The notes under the pieces were generated by a model. It searched no databases. It was not told the DNA's origin and saw only the letters and a list, made by a program, of their open reading frames with translations. This document shows positions 1-7,984 of a stretch of 64,000 nucleotides of DNA, in pieces. Origin of the DNA: CALCHA01 sp035548175. GTDB lineage: Bacteria > Planctomycetota > Phycisphaerae > WQYP01. The stretch is taken from NCBI GenBank assembly GCA_035548175.1, contig DASZTO010000023.1:1-64000 (forward strand). The letters run 5' to 3'. Each line of letters starts with the position of its first letter. The stretch's first letter is position 1. A program made the position numbers and the translations under genes.

Positions 1-220
1 GCTCCTGCGGTGCTTTGAAGGAATTCCATTCCTCGCTCCTTTGTCATCCTCGGCCAGCTCCCTTCCTGAGCCCACGGCTACCGCCGCAGCCTGAGTCTCA
101 TCATATCAACTTGGACCGATACAAGTACGGACATGCACCCCTCCTCAGCACGCCGTTTGACACCCCACCCCGCGACCGCTACAGTGCGTTGCTCTGGGAA
201 AAGCGCCGCTTTTCACCCCC
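1..220. other. Left edge, no gene recognised
   Basis: I see no convincing coding region here. A frame open into the downstream regulator runs through the stretch, but it also reads straight through the tRNA gene, so it is not taken as coding. The segment may hold the end of a transcription unit that starts outside the window. Confidence 0.4.
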
Positions 221-293
221 GCCCCCATCGTCTAGTGGCCCAGGACACCGCCCTCTCACGGCGGCGACACGGGTTCGAATCCCGTTGGGGGTA
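221..293 (+). tRNA. tRNA-Glu (anticodon CUC)
   Basis: A complete cloverleaf can be folded by eye. The acceptor stem is GCCCCCA with TGGGGGT, so the first pair is G-U. The anticodon stem CCGCC/GGCGG (248-252 and 260-264) encloses the loop CTCTCAC, with anticodon CTC at 255-257 reading GAG. The T arm is ACGGG-TTCGAAT-CCCGT (269-285). The discriminator is A293 and no CCA end is encoded. The tRNA lies about 50 bases upstream of the response-regulator gene on the same strand, but that gene has its own promoter. Confidence 0.95.
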
Positions 294-309
294 CTCCCAC
301 CGTCTCCAT

Positions 310-337
310 TTGCCCCCCTCTCCAATCCCCCTATACT
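310..337 (+). promoter_or_regulatory. Promoter of the NtrC-type regulator, predicted leaderless
   Basis: A -35-like TTGCCC (310-315), a 16-base spacer and a -10 TATACT (332-337) lie directly before the ATG at 345. Only seven bases separate the -10 box from the start codon, so transcription should begin at or next to the A of ATG. No Shine-Dalgarno sequence is visible. Confidence 0.55.
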
Positions 338-344
338 CGCTCCT

Positions 345-1808
<1,464 letters not shown>

Positions 1809-1810
1809 CC

Positions 1811-1836
1811 GCCGATGAACGCCGATGAACGCCGAT
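1811..1836 (+). repeat. Left arm of 10-bp-period inverted repeat framing the GxxExxY gene
   Basis: The unit GCCGATGAAC occurs two and a half times. The tract contains the likely start codon of the GxxExxY gene. In inverted orientation it matches 2212-2237 at about 22 of 26 positions by eye. Confidence 0.75.
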
Positions 1837-2204
1837 TGCAGTTGGATAAGATCACCGAAACGATCATTGGATGCGCGTTCAAAGTGCACAATACGCTCGG
1901 CTGTGGCTTTCTGGAAAAGGTCTACGAGAACGCATTGGCTTACGAACTCCGAAAGGCCGGCCTTTTCGTTGAGCAGCAGGTGCCCATCGACGTGTTCTAC
2001 GAAGAACAATGCGTAGGACAATACTGCGCGGATTTGCGTGTCGAGCGATCGGTTATCGTCGAACTCAAAACGGCCCGGGCCTTCGATGATGCCCACATCG
2101 CCCAATCCATCAACTACCTCGCCGCCACCAGCCTCACTGTCTGCCTCCTCATGAACTTCGCCAAACCAAGGCTCGATTTTAAACGCATCGTCCGCAACTT
2201 CTAA
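1815..2204 (+). CDS. GxxExxY family protein (PD-(D/E)XK-like)
   Basis: The 129-residue product belongs to the GxxExxY family (Pfam PDDEXK_3). It has the defining motif in GFLEKVYENAL (about residues 31-41) and a later nuclease-like core (ADLRVERSVIVELKTA) in which the ELK triplet resembles the PD-(D/E)XK catalytic half-site. The biochemical role of the family is not settled. The gene starts seven bases after the preceding stop, within a repeat tract, and a matching inverted repeat follows its stop. It is noticeably less GC-rich than its neighbours. Both points suggest an inserted cassette rather than a partner of either neighbour. A second ATG at 1825 is in another frame. Confidence 0.85.
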   Translation: MNADERRLQLDKITETIIGCAFKVHNTLGCGFLEKVYENALAYELRKAGLFVEQQVPIDVFYEEQCVGQYCADLRVERSVIVELKTARAFDDAHIAQSINYLAATSLTVCLLMNFAKPRLDFKRIVRNF

Positions 2205-2211
2205 GGGAAAC

Positions 2212-2237
2212 ATCGGCGTCCATCCGCGTCCATCGGC
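2212..2237 (+). repeat. Right arm of 10-bp-period inverted repeat framing the GxxExxY gene
   Basis: Three 10-base units of the form ATC(G/C)GCGTCC occur just after the GxxExxY stop codon, and the match extends into the next few bases. Read on the minus strand, the tract repeats the left arm at 1811-1836. The two arms are about 375 bp apart with a single gene between them. Confidence 0.75.
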
Positions 2238-2279
2238 GGCCAGTTCCCGTCCCCATTTGTGCTTGGAATACGGTGCCTC

Positions 2280-2798
2280 ATGTCCAACTTCCGCATCGGC
2301 CTCGGTTACGACCTTCACCGCACCGTCGCGGGGCGTCCCCTCGTCCTCGCCAACGTCGTCATCCCCCATGACAAAGGTCTCGATGGCCATTCCGATGCCG
2401 ACGTCGTCATCCACGCCCTCATCGACGCCATCACCGGCGCCGCCGGCCTGCCAGATGTCGGCCAGCTTTTTCCCAACACCGACCCGCGCTACAAAAACAT
2501 CGACTCCGCCGAATTGCTCAACGCCGCCATGCGCGAATTCGCACGCACCGGATGGCGAATCGTCAACACCGACATCGTCATCCTCGCCCAGCGACCCAGG
2601 CTCTCCCCCCACAAACCCGCCATGGTCCGCCGCCTCGCCGAACTCCTGGGCGTGCGTGAAGACCAGGTCAACATCAAAGGCAAAACCGGCGAAGGCGTCG
2701 ACGCCATCGGCGAAGAACGCGCCATCGGCTGCCACTGCGTCGTCCTGCTCGAACAAACCGCTGAACTCGCCGGCGGCGGCGAAGGGACCCAGCGGTGA
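2280..2798 (+). CDS. ispF: 2-C-methyl-D-erythritol 2,4-cyclodiphosphate synthase
   Basis: IspF cyclises 4-diphosphocytidyl-methylerythritol 2-phosphate, releasing CMP, in the cytosolic MEP route to isoprenoids. The 172-residue length is near the family norm. The metal ligands D11 and H13 (GYDLHR) and H45 (in DVVIHAL) are present, as are the substrate-loop motif FPNTDP and the C-terminal KGKTGEGVD. I start at the ATG at 2280, where the family consensus MxxFRIGxGYDxH begins; a GTG at 2259 would add seven unrelated residues. The gene stands alone; the fused or adjacent ispD seen in many bacteria is absent here. Confidence 0.95.
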   Translation: MSNFRIGLGYDLHRTVAGRPLVLANVVIPHDKGLDGHSDADVVIHALIDAITGAAGLPDVGQLFPNTDPRYKNIDSAELLNAAMREFARTGWRIVNTDIVILAQRPRLSPHKPAMVRRLAELLGVREDQVNIKGKTGEGVDAIGEERAIGCHCVVLLEQTAELAGGGEGTQR

Positions 2799-2849
2799 CG
2801 CCGGCACAATATTCTTGGACACTCCCGCGGACGTTGTTAAGCTACATGG

Positions 2850-3122
2850 ATGGTCGTTCGGAATACTGACATTCTCTCCCGAATTCTGCAGCCGACGGAA
2901 TTGCCGCAGGAGATGGCCAGACGCGTCTTGCAGTGGCAATTCACTCAGGATGACCGCCTGCGTCTCGAAGAACTGCTCGACCGCAACAATGCCAATAGGC
3001 TTGCCCCGGAAGAGCAGCACGAGTTGCAGACCTATATGGTGCTGGGCGATATGCTGAATATTCTTCACTTCCAGGCGCGGCTCTCGTTAGGCTTTGCCGA
3101 TCCGCCCGTTCAGAACAGGTGA
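2850..3122 (+). CDS. Small conserved-looking protein upstream of HNH gene
   Basis: A 90-residue, mainly helical, charged and soluble protein with no recognised catalytic motif. It ends only six bases before the GTG of the HNH endonuclease gene, so the two are probably co-transcribed and translationally coupled. Small ORFs of this size often precede stand-alone HNH genes in cyanobacteria and planctomycetes; a partner or inhibitor role for the nuclease is inference. The ATG at 2850 is the first start in frame. I do not recognise the family and assign no function. Confidence 0.65.
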   Translation: MVVRNTDILSRILQPTELPQEMARRVLQWQFTQDDRLRLEELLDRNNANRLAPEEQHELQTYMVLGDMLNILHFQARLSLGFADPPVQNR

Positions 3123-3128
3123 GAATGC

Positions 3129-3533
3129 GTGCCCAGAATCCGCCGCGATTTTCTGCGGGGGCGCGCCGGTGGGCGTTGCGAGTACTGCCATTTTCCCGAA
3201 CGTTTTCTCGCTGCCGGGTTGACGCTCGACCACGTGATCGCGCAACAGCATGGCGGCGGAGATGGCGAGGAAAACCTGGCCATGGCGTGCCTCCATTGCA
3301 ATGCCAGTAAAGGTCCGAACATCGCCAGTGTGGACTGGCAGTCGAGTCAGGTGGTGCGTCTCTTTAATCCTCGACTCGATCGATGGGAAGATCACTTCCA
3401 GATCGTGGAAGACCGTATCGAAGGACGGACTCCCGAAGGAAGGGCCACCGTGATGTTGTCAGATATGAACAATGCGGCGAACGTGTCCCTGCGCGAATTG
3501 CTGCGTCGCTCGGGCATGGGCATCGGCGCCTGA
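3129..3533 (+). CDS. HNH endonuclease
   Basis: The 134-residue protein shows a canonical HNH fold. A zinc-binding CEYC pair (about residues 17-20) is followed by the catalytic LDHVIAQQHGG segment, the Asn of ENLAMAC and a second zinc pair in CLHCNASKG. These residues bind metal and cleave DNA in a beta-beta-alpha fold. The start is a GTG six bases after the upstream small gene. The stop (TGA) abuts the stop of the convergent DUF6807 gene, and both lie in the palindrome TGATCA. Stand-alone HNH proteins may be homing, restriction-like or toxin nucleases; the sequence does not decide which. Confidence 0.88.
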   Translation: MPRIRRDFLRGRAGGRCEYCHFPERFLAAGLTLDHVIAQQHGGGDGEENLAMACLHCNASKGPNIASVDWQSSQVVRLFNPRLDRWEDHFQIVEDRIEGRTPEGRATVMLSDMNNAANVSLRELLRRSGMGIGA

Positions 3534-4502
3534 TCACTCTCCCTTTTCGGGCAAGCTCTTCCGCCACGCGACGGATTTTTCTTGAACTGCCGCCGCGGAG
3601 GCATCGCCTTCGTGGACGATGATCAAATGCCGAAAGGTCGCGGACTGGTCCTTGTGCAGCGTCCAATTGAGCGGACCGATATGCGCCATCAGCCCGAACA
3701 AACGCACCGCCCATGCCGTCGGGCTTCCCGGGTTTTTCGGCGAATCGACCATCGCGATCCCATAAGGCTTGCCGCCGATGATGCCCGAATAGTCGCACCA
3801 TTCCGCCGGCGCCGACCGCGCCGCTTTCTCATTGGTCGCGCCGGCGCTTGTGGAAATATGCTTCGTCGCATCCGGCTGATCCAGCAGCGCCTTGGCCATC
3901 CGCACGGAACACAGCCCCGCCTCCACGCCCGATACATTCAGCGGCTTGCAATGAAACACGACTGCATCGCCGCCGCCAGGTCCGACGCGAAACGTGCTGC
4001 TCAAATCAATCGCGCGCCCGCCATCCGGATACGCCATGAACCGCACCGTCCGGGTTTCCAGCAGCACCGGGTCAGCGCCATTGCTGTCCCACGCCAGTTC
4101 CTCGGTGAAGCCGTTCGCATCGACGCTCGTGAAGCGCAAATGCCGCTGCTGCGGCTTGCCCGCCAGCCAATGATCGACGCCATTGACGCTGCCATGACCG
4201 ACCCAGATCGACCGATGATGCGGATGATCGGCCTTGGGATTCTTGAGCGCCTCGCGCTGCTGGTCGCTGGTGACTTCCGTGCCGTCCGCCGCCCGCACCG
4301 GATAAAAGTAGGGCCGATTCCACTTGGGATCGTCCGGCGTGGGCGCGAAGCGATAGGTGGTGAACTCCGCCCCGTTGATGGTGACGCGCAGCTCGGTATG
4401 GCTCTGCGCAATCGCGATTTGCGGCTGCGTTGCCGCCGGCGGAGCCTGTCCGCAGCACGCGGCGATCAACGTCACCAGCAGCGGGCTTTTCAATCGTGCC
4501 AT
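3534..4502 (-). CDS. Secreted PmoA-like (DUF6807) family protein
   Basis: The 322-residue protein starts with a cleavable signal peptide (residues 1 to about 25). The rest has the pattern of the PmoA-like family (DUF6807): RPYFYPVRAADGTEVT, then HPHHRSIWVGHGSVNGVDHW, and near the C-terminus PLNWTLHKDQSATFRHLIIVHEG. Despite the family name there is no evidence for methane oxidation; members are beta-sandwich proteins common in planctomycete glycan-related loci, and their reaction is unknown. The gene is convergent with the HNH gene and divergent from ruvC. Confidence 0.85.
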   Translation of the reverse strand: MARLKSPLLVTLIAACCGQAPPAATQPQIAIAQSHTELRVTINGAEFTTYRFAPTPDDPKWNRPYFYPVRAADGTEVTSDQQREALKNPKADHPHHRSIWVGHGSVNGVDHWLAGKPQQRHLRFTSVDANGFTEELAWDSNGADPVLLETRTVRFMAYPDGGRAIDLSSTFRVGPGGGDAVVFHCKPLNVSGVEAGLCSVRMAKALLDQPDATKHISTSAGATNEKAARSAPAEWCDYSGIIGGKPYGIAMVDSPKNPGSPTAWAVRLFGLMAHIGPLNWTLHKDQSATFRHLIIVHEGDASAAAVQEKSVAWRKSLPEKGE

Positions 4503-4561
4503 GAGACCTCCGGCAGGGGGGCGTCAGGCTTAACGCCGGCGACCCTCCGCAATTTCCCGCA

Positions 4562-4589
4562 TTGCCTTTCACCCGGCCGCCACTACACT
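4562..4589 (+). promoter_or_regulatory. ruvC promoter, predicted leaderless
   Basis: TTGCCT (4562-4567), a 16-base spacer and TACACT (4584-4589) lie six bases before the ruvC ATG. The spacing predicts a transcript beginning at the start codon. The elements match those before the NtrC-type regulator almost exactly in layout. Confidence 0.55.
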
Positions 4590-4595
4590 GCGCAG

Positions 4596-5087
4596 ATGCT
4601 CATACTCGGGATCGATCCTGGCCTGCGAATCACCGGCTACAGCCTGGTGCTGCTGGCGGCGGGAAAACCGCGGCTTCAGGAGGCCGGTGTCCTGCGCATG
4701 AAAAGCAAGGGCGATCTGGCGCAGCGGCTGGGCGAGCTGCACAAGCATCTGACGGAACTCATCGCGGAGTGTTCGCCCGACCGCGTCGCCGTCGAACAGC
4801 TTTATGCCCATTACAAGCATCCGCGCACCGCGATTCTCATGGGCCACGCGCGCGGCGTGATACTTCTGGCCGCGGCGCAGCACGACGTTCCCGTCACCAG
4901 CCTGGCCGCCACGCTGGTGAAGCGCACGGTCACCGGCAACGGCCACGCGCAGAAGCGCCAGGTGCAGCGCGCCGTCGCCATGCACTGCAACCTGGCCAAG
5001 CCCCCCGAGCCGCCGGACGTCGCCGATGCGATCGCCATCGCCTGGACTTTGGCGACCCGGATCGCCCACCATGCGCCCACGCCATGA
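4596..5087 (+). CDS. ruvC: Holliday junction endodeoxyribonuclease RuvC
   Basis: RuvC resolves Holliday junctions made by RuvAB during recombination repair. This 163-residue protein is of usual length and keeps the acidic catalytic set: D7 (GIDPG), E67 (VAVEQLY), and D141/D144 in PPDVADAIAIAW. The basic VKRTVTGNGHAQK segment matches the DNA-contact region. The ATG at 4596 gives the family N-terminus MLILGIDPG; the frame open further upstream overlaps the divergent gene and is not coding. ruvA and ruvB are not nearby, so it is expressed as a single gene. Confidence 0.95.
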   Translation: MLILGIDPGLRITGYSLVLLAAGKPRLQEAGVLRMKSKGDLAQRLGELHKHLTELIAECSPDRVAVEQLYAHYKHPRTAILMGHARGVILLAAAQHDVPVTSLAATLVKRTVTGNGHAQKRQVQRAVAMHCNLAKPPEPPDVADAIAIAWTLATRIAHHAPTP

Positions 5088-5156
5088 TGCCGCAAACGCT
5101 GGCGGGCGGGGGCGGCCGCGCGGATAATGCGGGATTGCGATTTCCCGGAGCGCCGC

Positions 5157-6122
5157 ATGGCAGAATCATCCTCATCCCCCCCGCCCTCCTTGTCCGCAGG
5201 CCGCAGCGGTCCGGGGATGCCCGTGGAGCGCACGCCGGAGCAGCACGACGCGGTGCGCCGCCGATCGGCGCCGATCGCGTTTGGGGGCGTGCTGTGCGGA
5301 GCGGCCGGGCTGGCCATGCTGTTCACGCGTCCGATCAGCCACCTCACGCCGCCGAACGTCTACGCCCTGAACCTCTCGTTCTGCGCCATGCTGATAGGGC
5401 TGGGAATTCTGTTTTATGCGCGCGGTACGCCGGGCACGCGGATCGCCGTGACCCTCTCGATCGTGGCGCTTCTGAGCGGGGGCGTCGGACCGCTGATTTT
5501 CGCCCGCCAGTCCATCGCGTGGCACATCGCCATGGAAGCGAAGGAGCGGCAGAACGTTTCGCGCATCGCCGAGGCGGCCTATCGCTGGGCCCTCGATCAC
5601 GGTGGCCATTATCCCGCCACCCTCCAGGAGATGGTCGACGGCAAGCTGCTCACCCCCGACGACCTGCATTCTCCCTTCGGCAACAGCGACGCGATGGACC
5701 AGCGCCGCAAGCTCTCACCCGCCGATTTCGACAAGTGGTACGCCACGCACAGCGATTACTCCTATTTCGGCGGCGATCTGGACCTGCACGCGGCGCTGCG
5801 GGTGGTGGGTCCGGCGACGGCGCCGGCGGCCGGTGATATGGCGGCGGCGACGGCGGCGGCCACGCGCGCGGCGTTTCCGGCGCTCGCTCAATTGCCTGAT
5901 GATCTGATCATCGCCGCAAGCTACGATGTCATCATGAGCACGCACATGTCGGCGAGCTTCATGGACGGGCGGGCGGATTTTCTCGATCTGGAAAAGGCCG
6001 AAGCCGCCTTGAAGGCGACGAATGCCGAACGCGAAAAAATGGGCCTTCCCGATATCCGCCCGCCCGGCGCCGTGGAGCGCGCCCGCGAGGAGGAGCGCCA
6101 GGATGCCACCCCTTCGCCGTGA
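5157..6122 (+). CDS. Membrane protein with pseudopilin-like outer region
   Basis: A 321-residue protein with three hydrophobic segments (about residues 40-60, 75-95 and 98-120), then a soluble part. It contains a helix and loop resembling the start of type II secretion pseudopilin folds (AEAAYRWALDHGGHYPATLQ followed by PDDLHSPFG). That pattern is common in planctomycete proteins annotated only as DUFs. The last 50 residues are charged and helical. The ATG at 5157 is preferred over one at 5127 because GGAG sits six bases upstream of it. Function unknown. Confidence 0.75.
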   Translation: MAESSSSPPPSLSAGRSGPGMPVERTPEQHDAVRRRSAPIAFGGVLCGAAGLAMLFTRPISHLTPPNVYALNLSFCAMLIGLGILFYARGTPGTRIAVTLSIVALLSGGVGPLIFARQSIAWHIAMEAKERQNVSRIAEAAYRWALDHGGHYPATLQEMVDGKLLTPDDLHSPFGNSDAMDQRRKLSPADFDKWYATHSDYSYFGGDLDLHAALRVVGPATAPAAGDMAAATAAATRAAFPALAQLPDDLIIAASYDVIMSTHMSASFMDGRADFLDLEKAEAALKATNAEREKMGLPDIRPPGAVERAREEERQDATPSP

Positions 6123-6125
6123 CCC

Positions 6126-7013
6126 TCAGCGCGGATATTTCATCCCGACGTAACGCTCCAGGCTTTCCTGCCACGGGCGCATGATGTCCAGATGCAGTTC
6201 CCGCAGCTTGGCGTTGTCCAGCACGCTGTACTGCGGACGCTTCGCAGGCGCGGCATAGGCCGATGACGGCACCGGCTCGATCTGGTGCGGCACATTCGCC
6301 AGCTCCAGAGCCCGCCGGGCGAATGCATACCACGTCACTTCCCCGTGGCTCACCGCGTGATAGAGACCCGGAGGCGCCTTCGAAGGGCCCATCTCCAGGA
6401 CCAGCGCCACCTGCGCGGCCAGATCATCCGTGGGCGTGGGCGCCACGGTCTGATCGTCCACCACGCGCAGCGGTTTACCGGCTCGGGCGGCGGCGATCAT
6501 GGTGTCCACGAAATTCAGCCCGCCTTTGAGCTTGCACCCGGCGACGCCGAAGAGCCCGCAGGAGCGAATCACGTATCCCTGGGTGGGCGCATGAGCGAGA
6601 GTCATGCAATCGCCGCCGAATCGGGTGAGCGAATAGATGGAGTTGGGGTGGACAGGGGCGGATTCAGGCACGGGCTTGTTGGCCGGAGCGCCTTCGACGA
6701 CATAATCCGTGCCGATCTGGACGAACAGAATGCCGCGGCGTTCGCACGCCCTGGCCATCTCGCGCACGGCGACGACGTTGGTGCGATAGGCGGCATCGGC
6801 TTCCCTTTCGCACAGATCGACGTTGTGAAAAGCCGCGGTATTGATCAGCGCCTCGGGACGCCGGCGGTCCAGCATTTCGTCCACGGCGGAGGCGTCGGTG
6901 ATGTCCAGATCGGCGCGGCCCGCGAAGGGCAGCAGCTCGTGGCCCCGGGTGGGAAGCAGCCTGGCCAGATCGAATCCCAGTTGTCCCGAAGTTCCGATAA
7001 CCGCAATGCGCAT
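6126..7013 (-). CDS. dTDP-4-dehydrorhamnose reductase-like SDR protein
   Basis: A 295-residue extended short-chain dehydrogenase of the RmlD (RfbD) type. It has the Rossmann start MRIAVIGTSGQLG, LINTAAFHNVD (the usual VNAAAYTxVD), IGTDYVVEG (the usual STDYVFDG) and the C-terminal RPQYSVLDNAKL. RmlD reduces dTDP-4-keto-rhamnose to dTDP-rhamnose for surface polysaccharide. The active-site pair normally Tyr-x-x-x-Lys reads Tyr127-S-L-T-Arg131 here, an unusual change that could lower or alter activity. It is divergent from a family 2 glycosyltransferase gene, consistent with polysaccharide synthesis; the exact sugar is not determined. Confidence 0.85.
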   Translation of the reverse strand: MRIAVIGTSGQLGFDLARLLPTRGHELLPFAGRADLDITDASAVDEMLDRRRPEALINTAAFHNVDLCEREADAAYRTNVVAVREMARACERRGILFVQIGTDYVVEGAPANKPVPESAPVHPNSIYSLTRFGGDCMTLAHAPTQGYVIRSCGLFGVAGCKLKGGLNFVDTMIAAARAGKPLRVVDDQTVAPTPTDDLAAQVALVLEMGPSKAPPGLYHAVSHGEVTWYAFARRALELANVPHQIEPVPSSAYAAPAKRPQYSVLDNAKLRELHLDIMRPWQESLERYVGMKYPR

Positions 7014-7168
7014 GGCTGACTTTCACAAAATGGTGCTTTTTGGCGTCGTTTCTTCCGATCAGAAGCATACTGGTGGCGCCCTTGAAACGCCAAAGCGTCC
7101 GTTGCGTTTGATCTTCCGGTCGGGTGGAATAGGGGCTTTCGAGAAATCGCGCGGCGGCGAGGATGTGA

Positions 7169-7981
7169 ATGGCGAGCGGCGGTGATGTGACGGGAGCGGC
7201 AGAGAGCCCGAGCGCGGAAGTGCCTGCCTATGTGGAACCGCCGCTGCCGGTCTTCACCACGCTGTCGATTCTGATTCCCGTGTATAACGAGGAGCGCTAC
7301 CTTGCGGCGGTGGTGAAGCGGGTGATCGATCAGCCGGTGCCCGGCGGATTGAAGCGCGAAGTGATCCTCGTGAATGACGCCTCGAAGGACCGCACCTGGG
7401 ACATCATGCAGCGCATCCCCGCGCTGCTCCCGCGCGACGGCGTCACCTACAAAATGCTCAATAAATCGGTGAACGAGGGCAAGGGGGCGGCCCTGCGCGA
7501 CGCCTGGAAAATGGCCACCGGCGATCTTTTGATCATTCAGGACGCCGATTTTGAATATGACCCGTCCGACTATCCCAAGCTCCTTCAGCCGATCCTCGAC
7601 GGAAAGGCGGACGTGGTCTTCGGCAGCCGCTTCATCGGCGAGCCGCACCGCGTGATGTATTTCTGGCATCAGGTGGCGAACAATGTCCTGACCATGCTCT
7701 CCAACATGCTGACGAATCTGAATCTCACGGACATGGAAGTGTGCTACAAGGTGTTCACGCGGCCGGTGTATGAGCAGATCAGCATCAGGAGCCCGCGCTT
7801 CGGCGTGGAGCCGGAGCTGACGGCGAAGGTGGCGCGGCTGCGAGTCAACGGGAAGAAGGCCCGCGTGTACGAAGTCGGCGTCGCCTACGCCGGGCGCACG
7901 TACGAGGAGGGCAAGAAGATCGGGTGGAAGGATGCGGTCAGCGCGATCACGCAGATTTTGCGGTTCCGCTTCGAGGACTGA
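7169..7981 (+). CDS. Family 2 glycosyltransferase (dolichol-P-mannose-synthase-like)
   Basis: A 270-residue GT-A glycosyltransferase. After a 30-residue disordered start come SILIPVYNEERYL, VNDASKDRTWDIM, the nucleotide-sugar motif IQDADFEYDPSDYP (the DxD metal site) and VFGSRFIGEP. There are no clear membrane spans at the C-terminus, so it resembles the soluble DPM1-like branch that transfers a sugar to a polyprenyl phosphate. It is divergent from the RmlD-like gene 155 bases away and convergent with a large membrane-protein gene. A GCGAGG sequence upstream may be its ribosome-binding site. Confidence 0.9.
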   Translation: MASGGDVTGAAESPSAEVPAYVEPPLPVFTTLSILIPVYNEERYLAAVVKRVIDQPVPGGLKREVILVNDASKDRTWDIMQRIPALLPRDGVTYKMLNKSVNEGKGAALRDAWKMATGDLLIIQDADFEYDPSDYPKLLQPILDGKADVVFGSRFIGEPHRVMYFWHQVANNVLTMLSNMLTNLNLTDMEVCYKVFTRPVYEQISIRSPRFGVEPELTAKVARLRVNGKKARVYEVGVAYAGRTYEEGKKIGWKDAVSAITQILRFRFED

Positions 7982-7984
7982 CCC

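Noticed and set aside
15..344. An N-terminal extension of the NtrC-type regulator
   Set aside because: It would read through the tRNA-Glu gene and the promoter, and receiver-domain similarity begins only at the ATG at 345.
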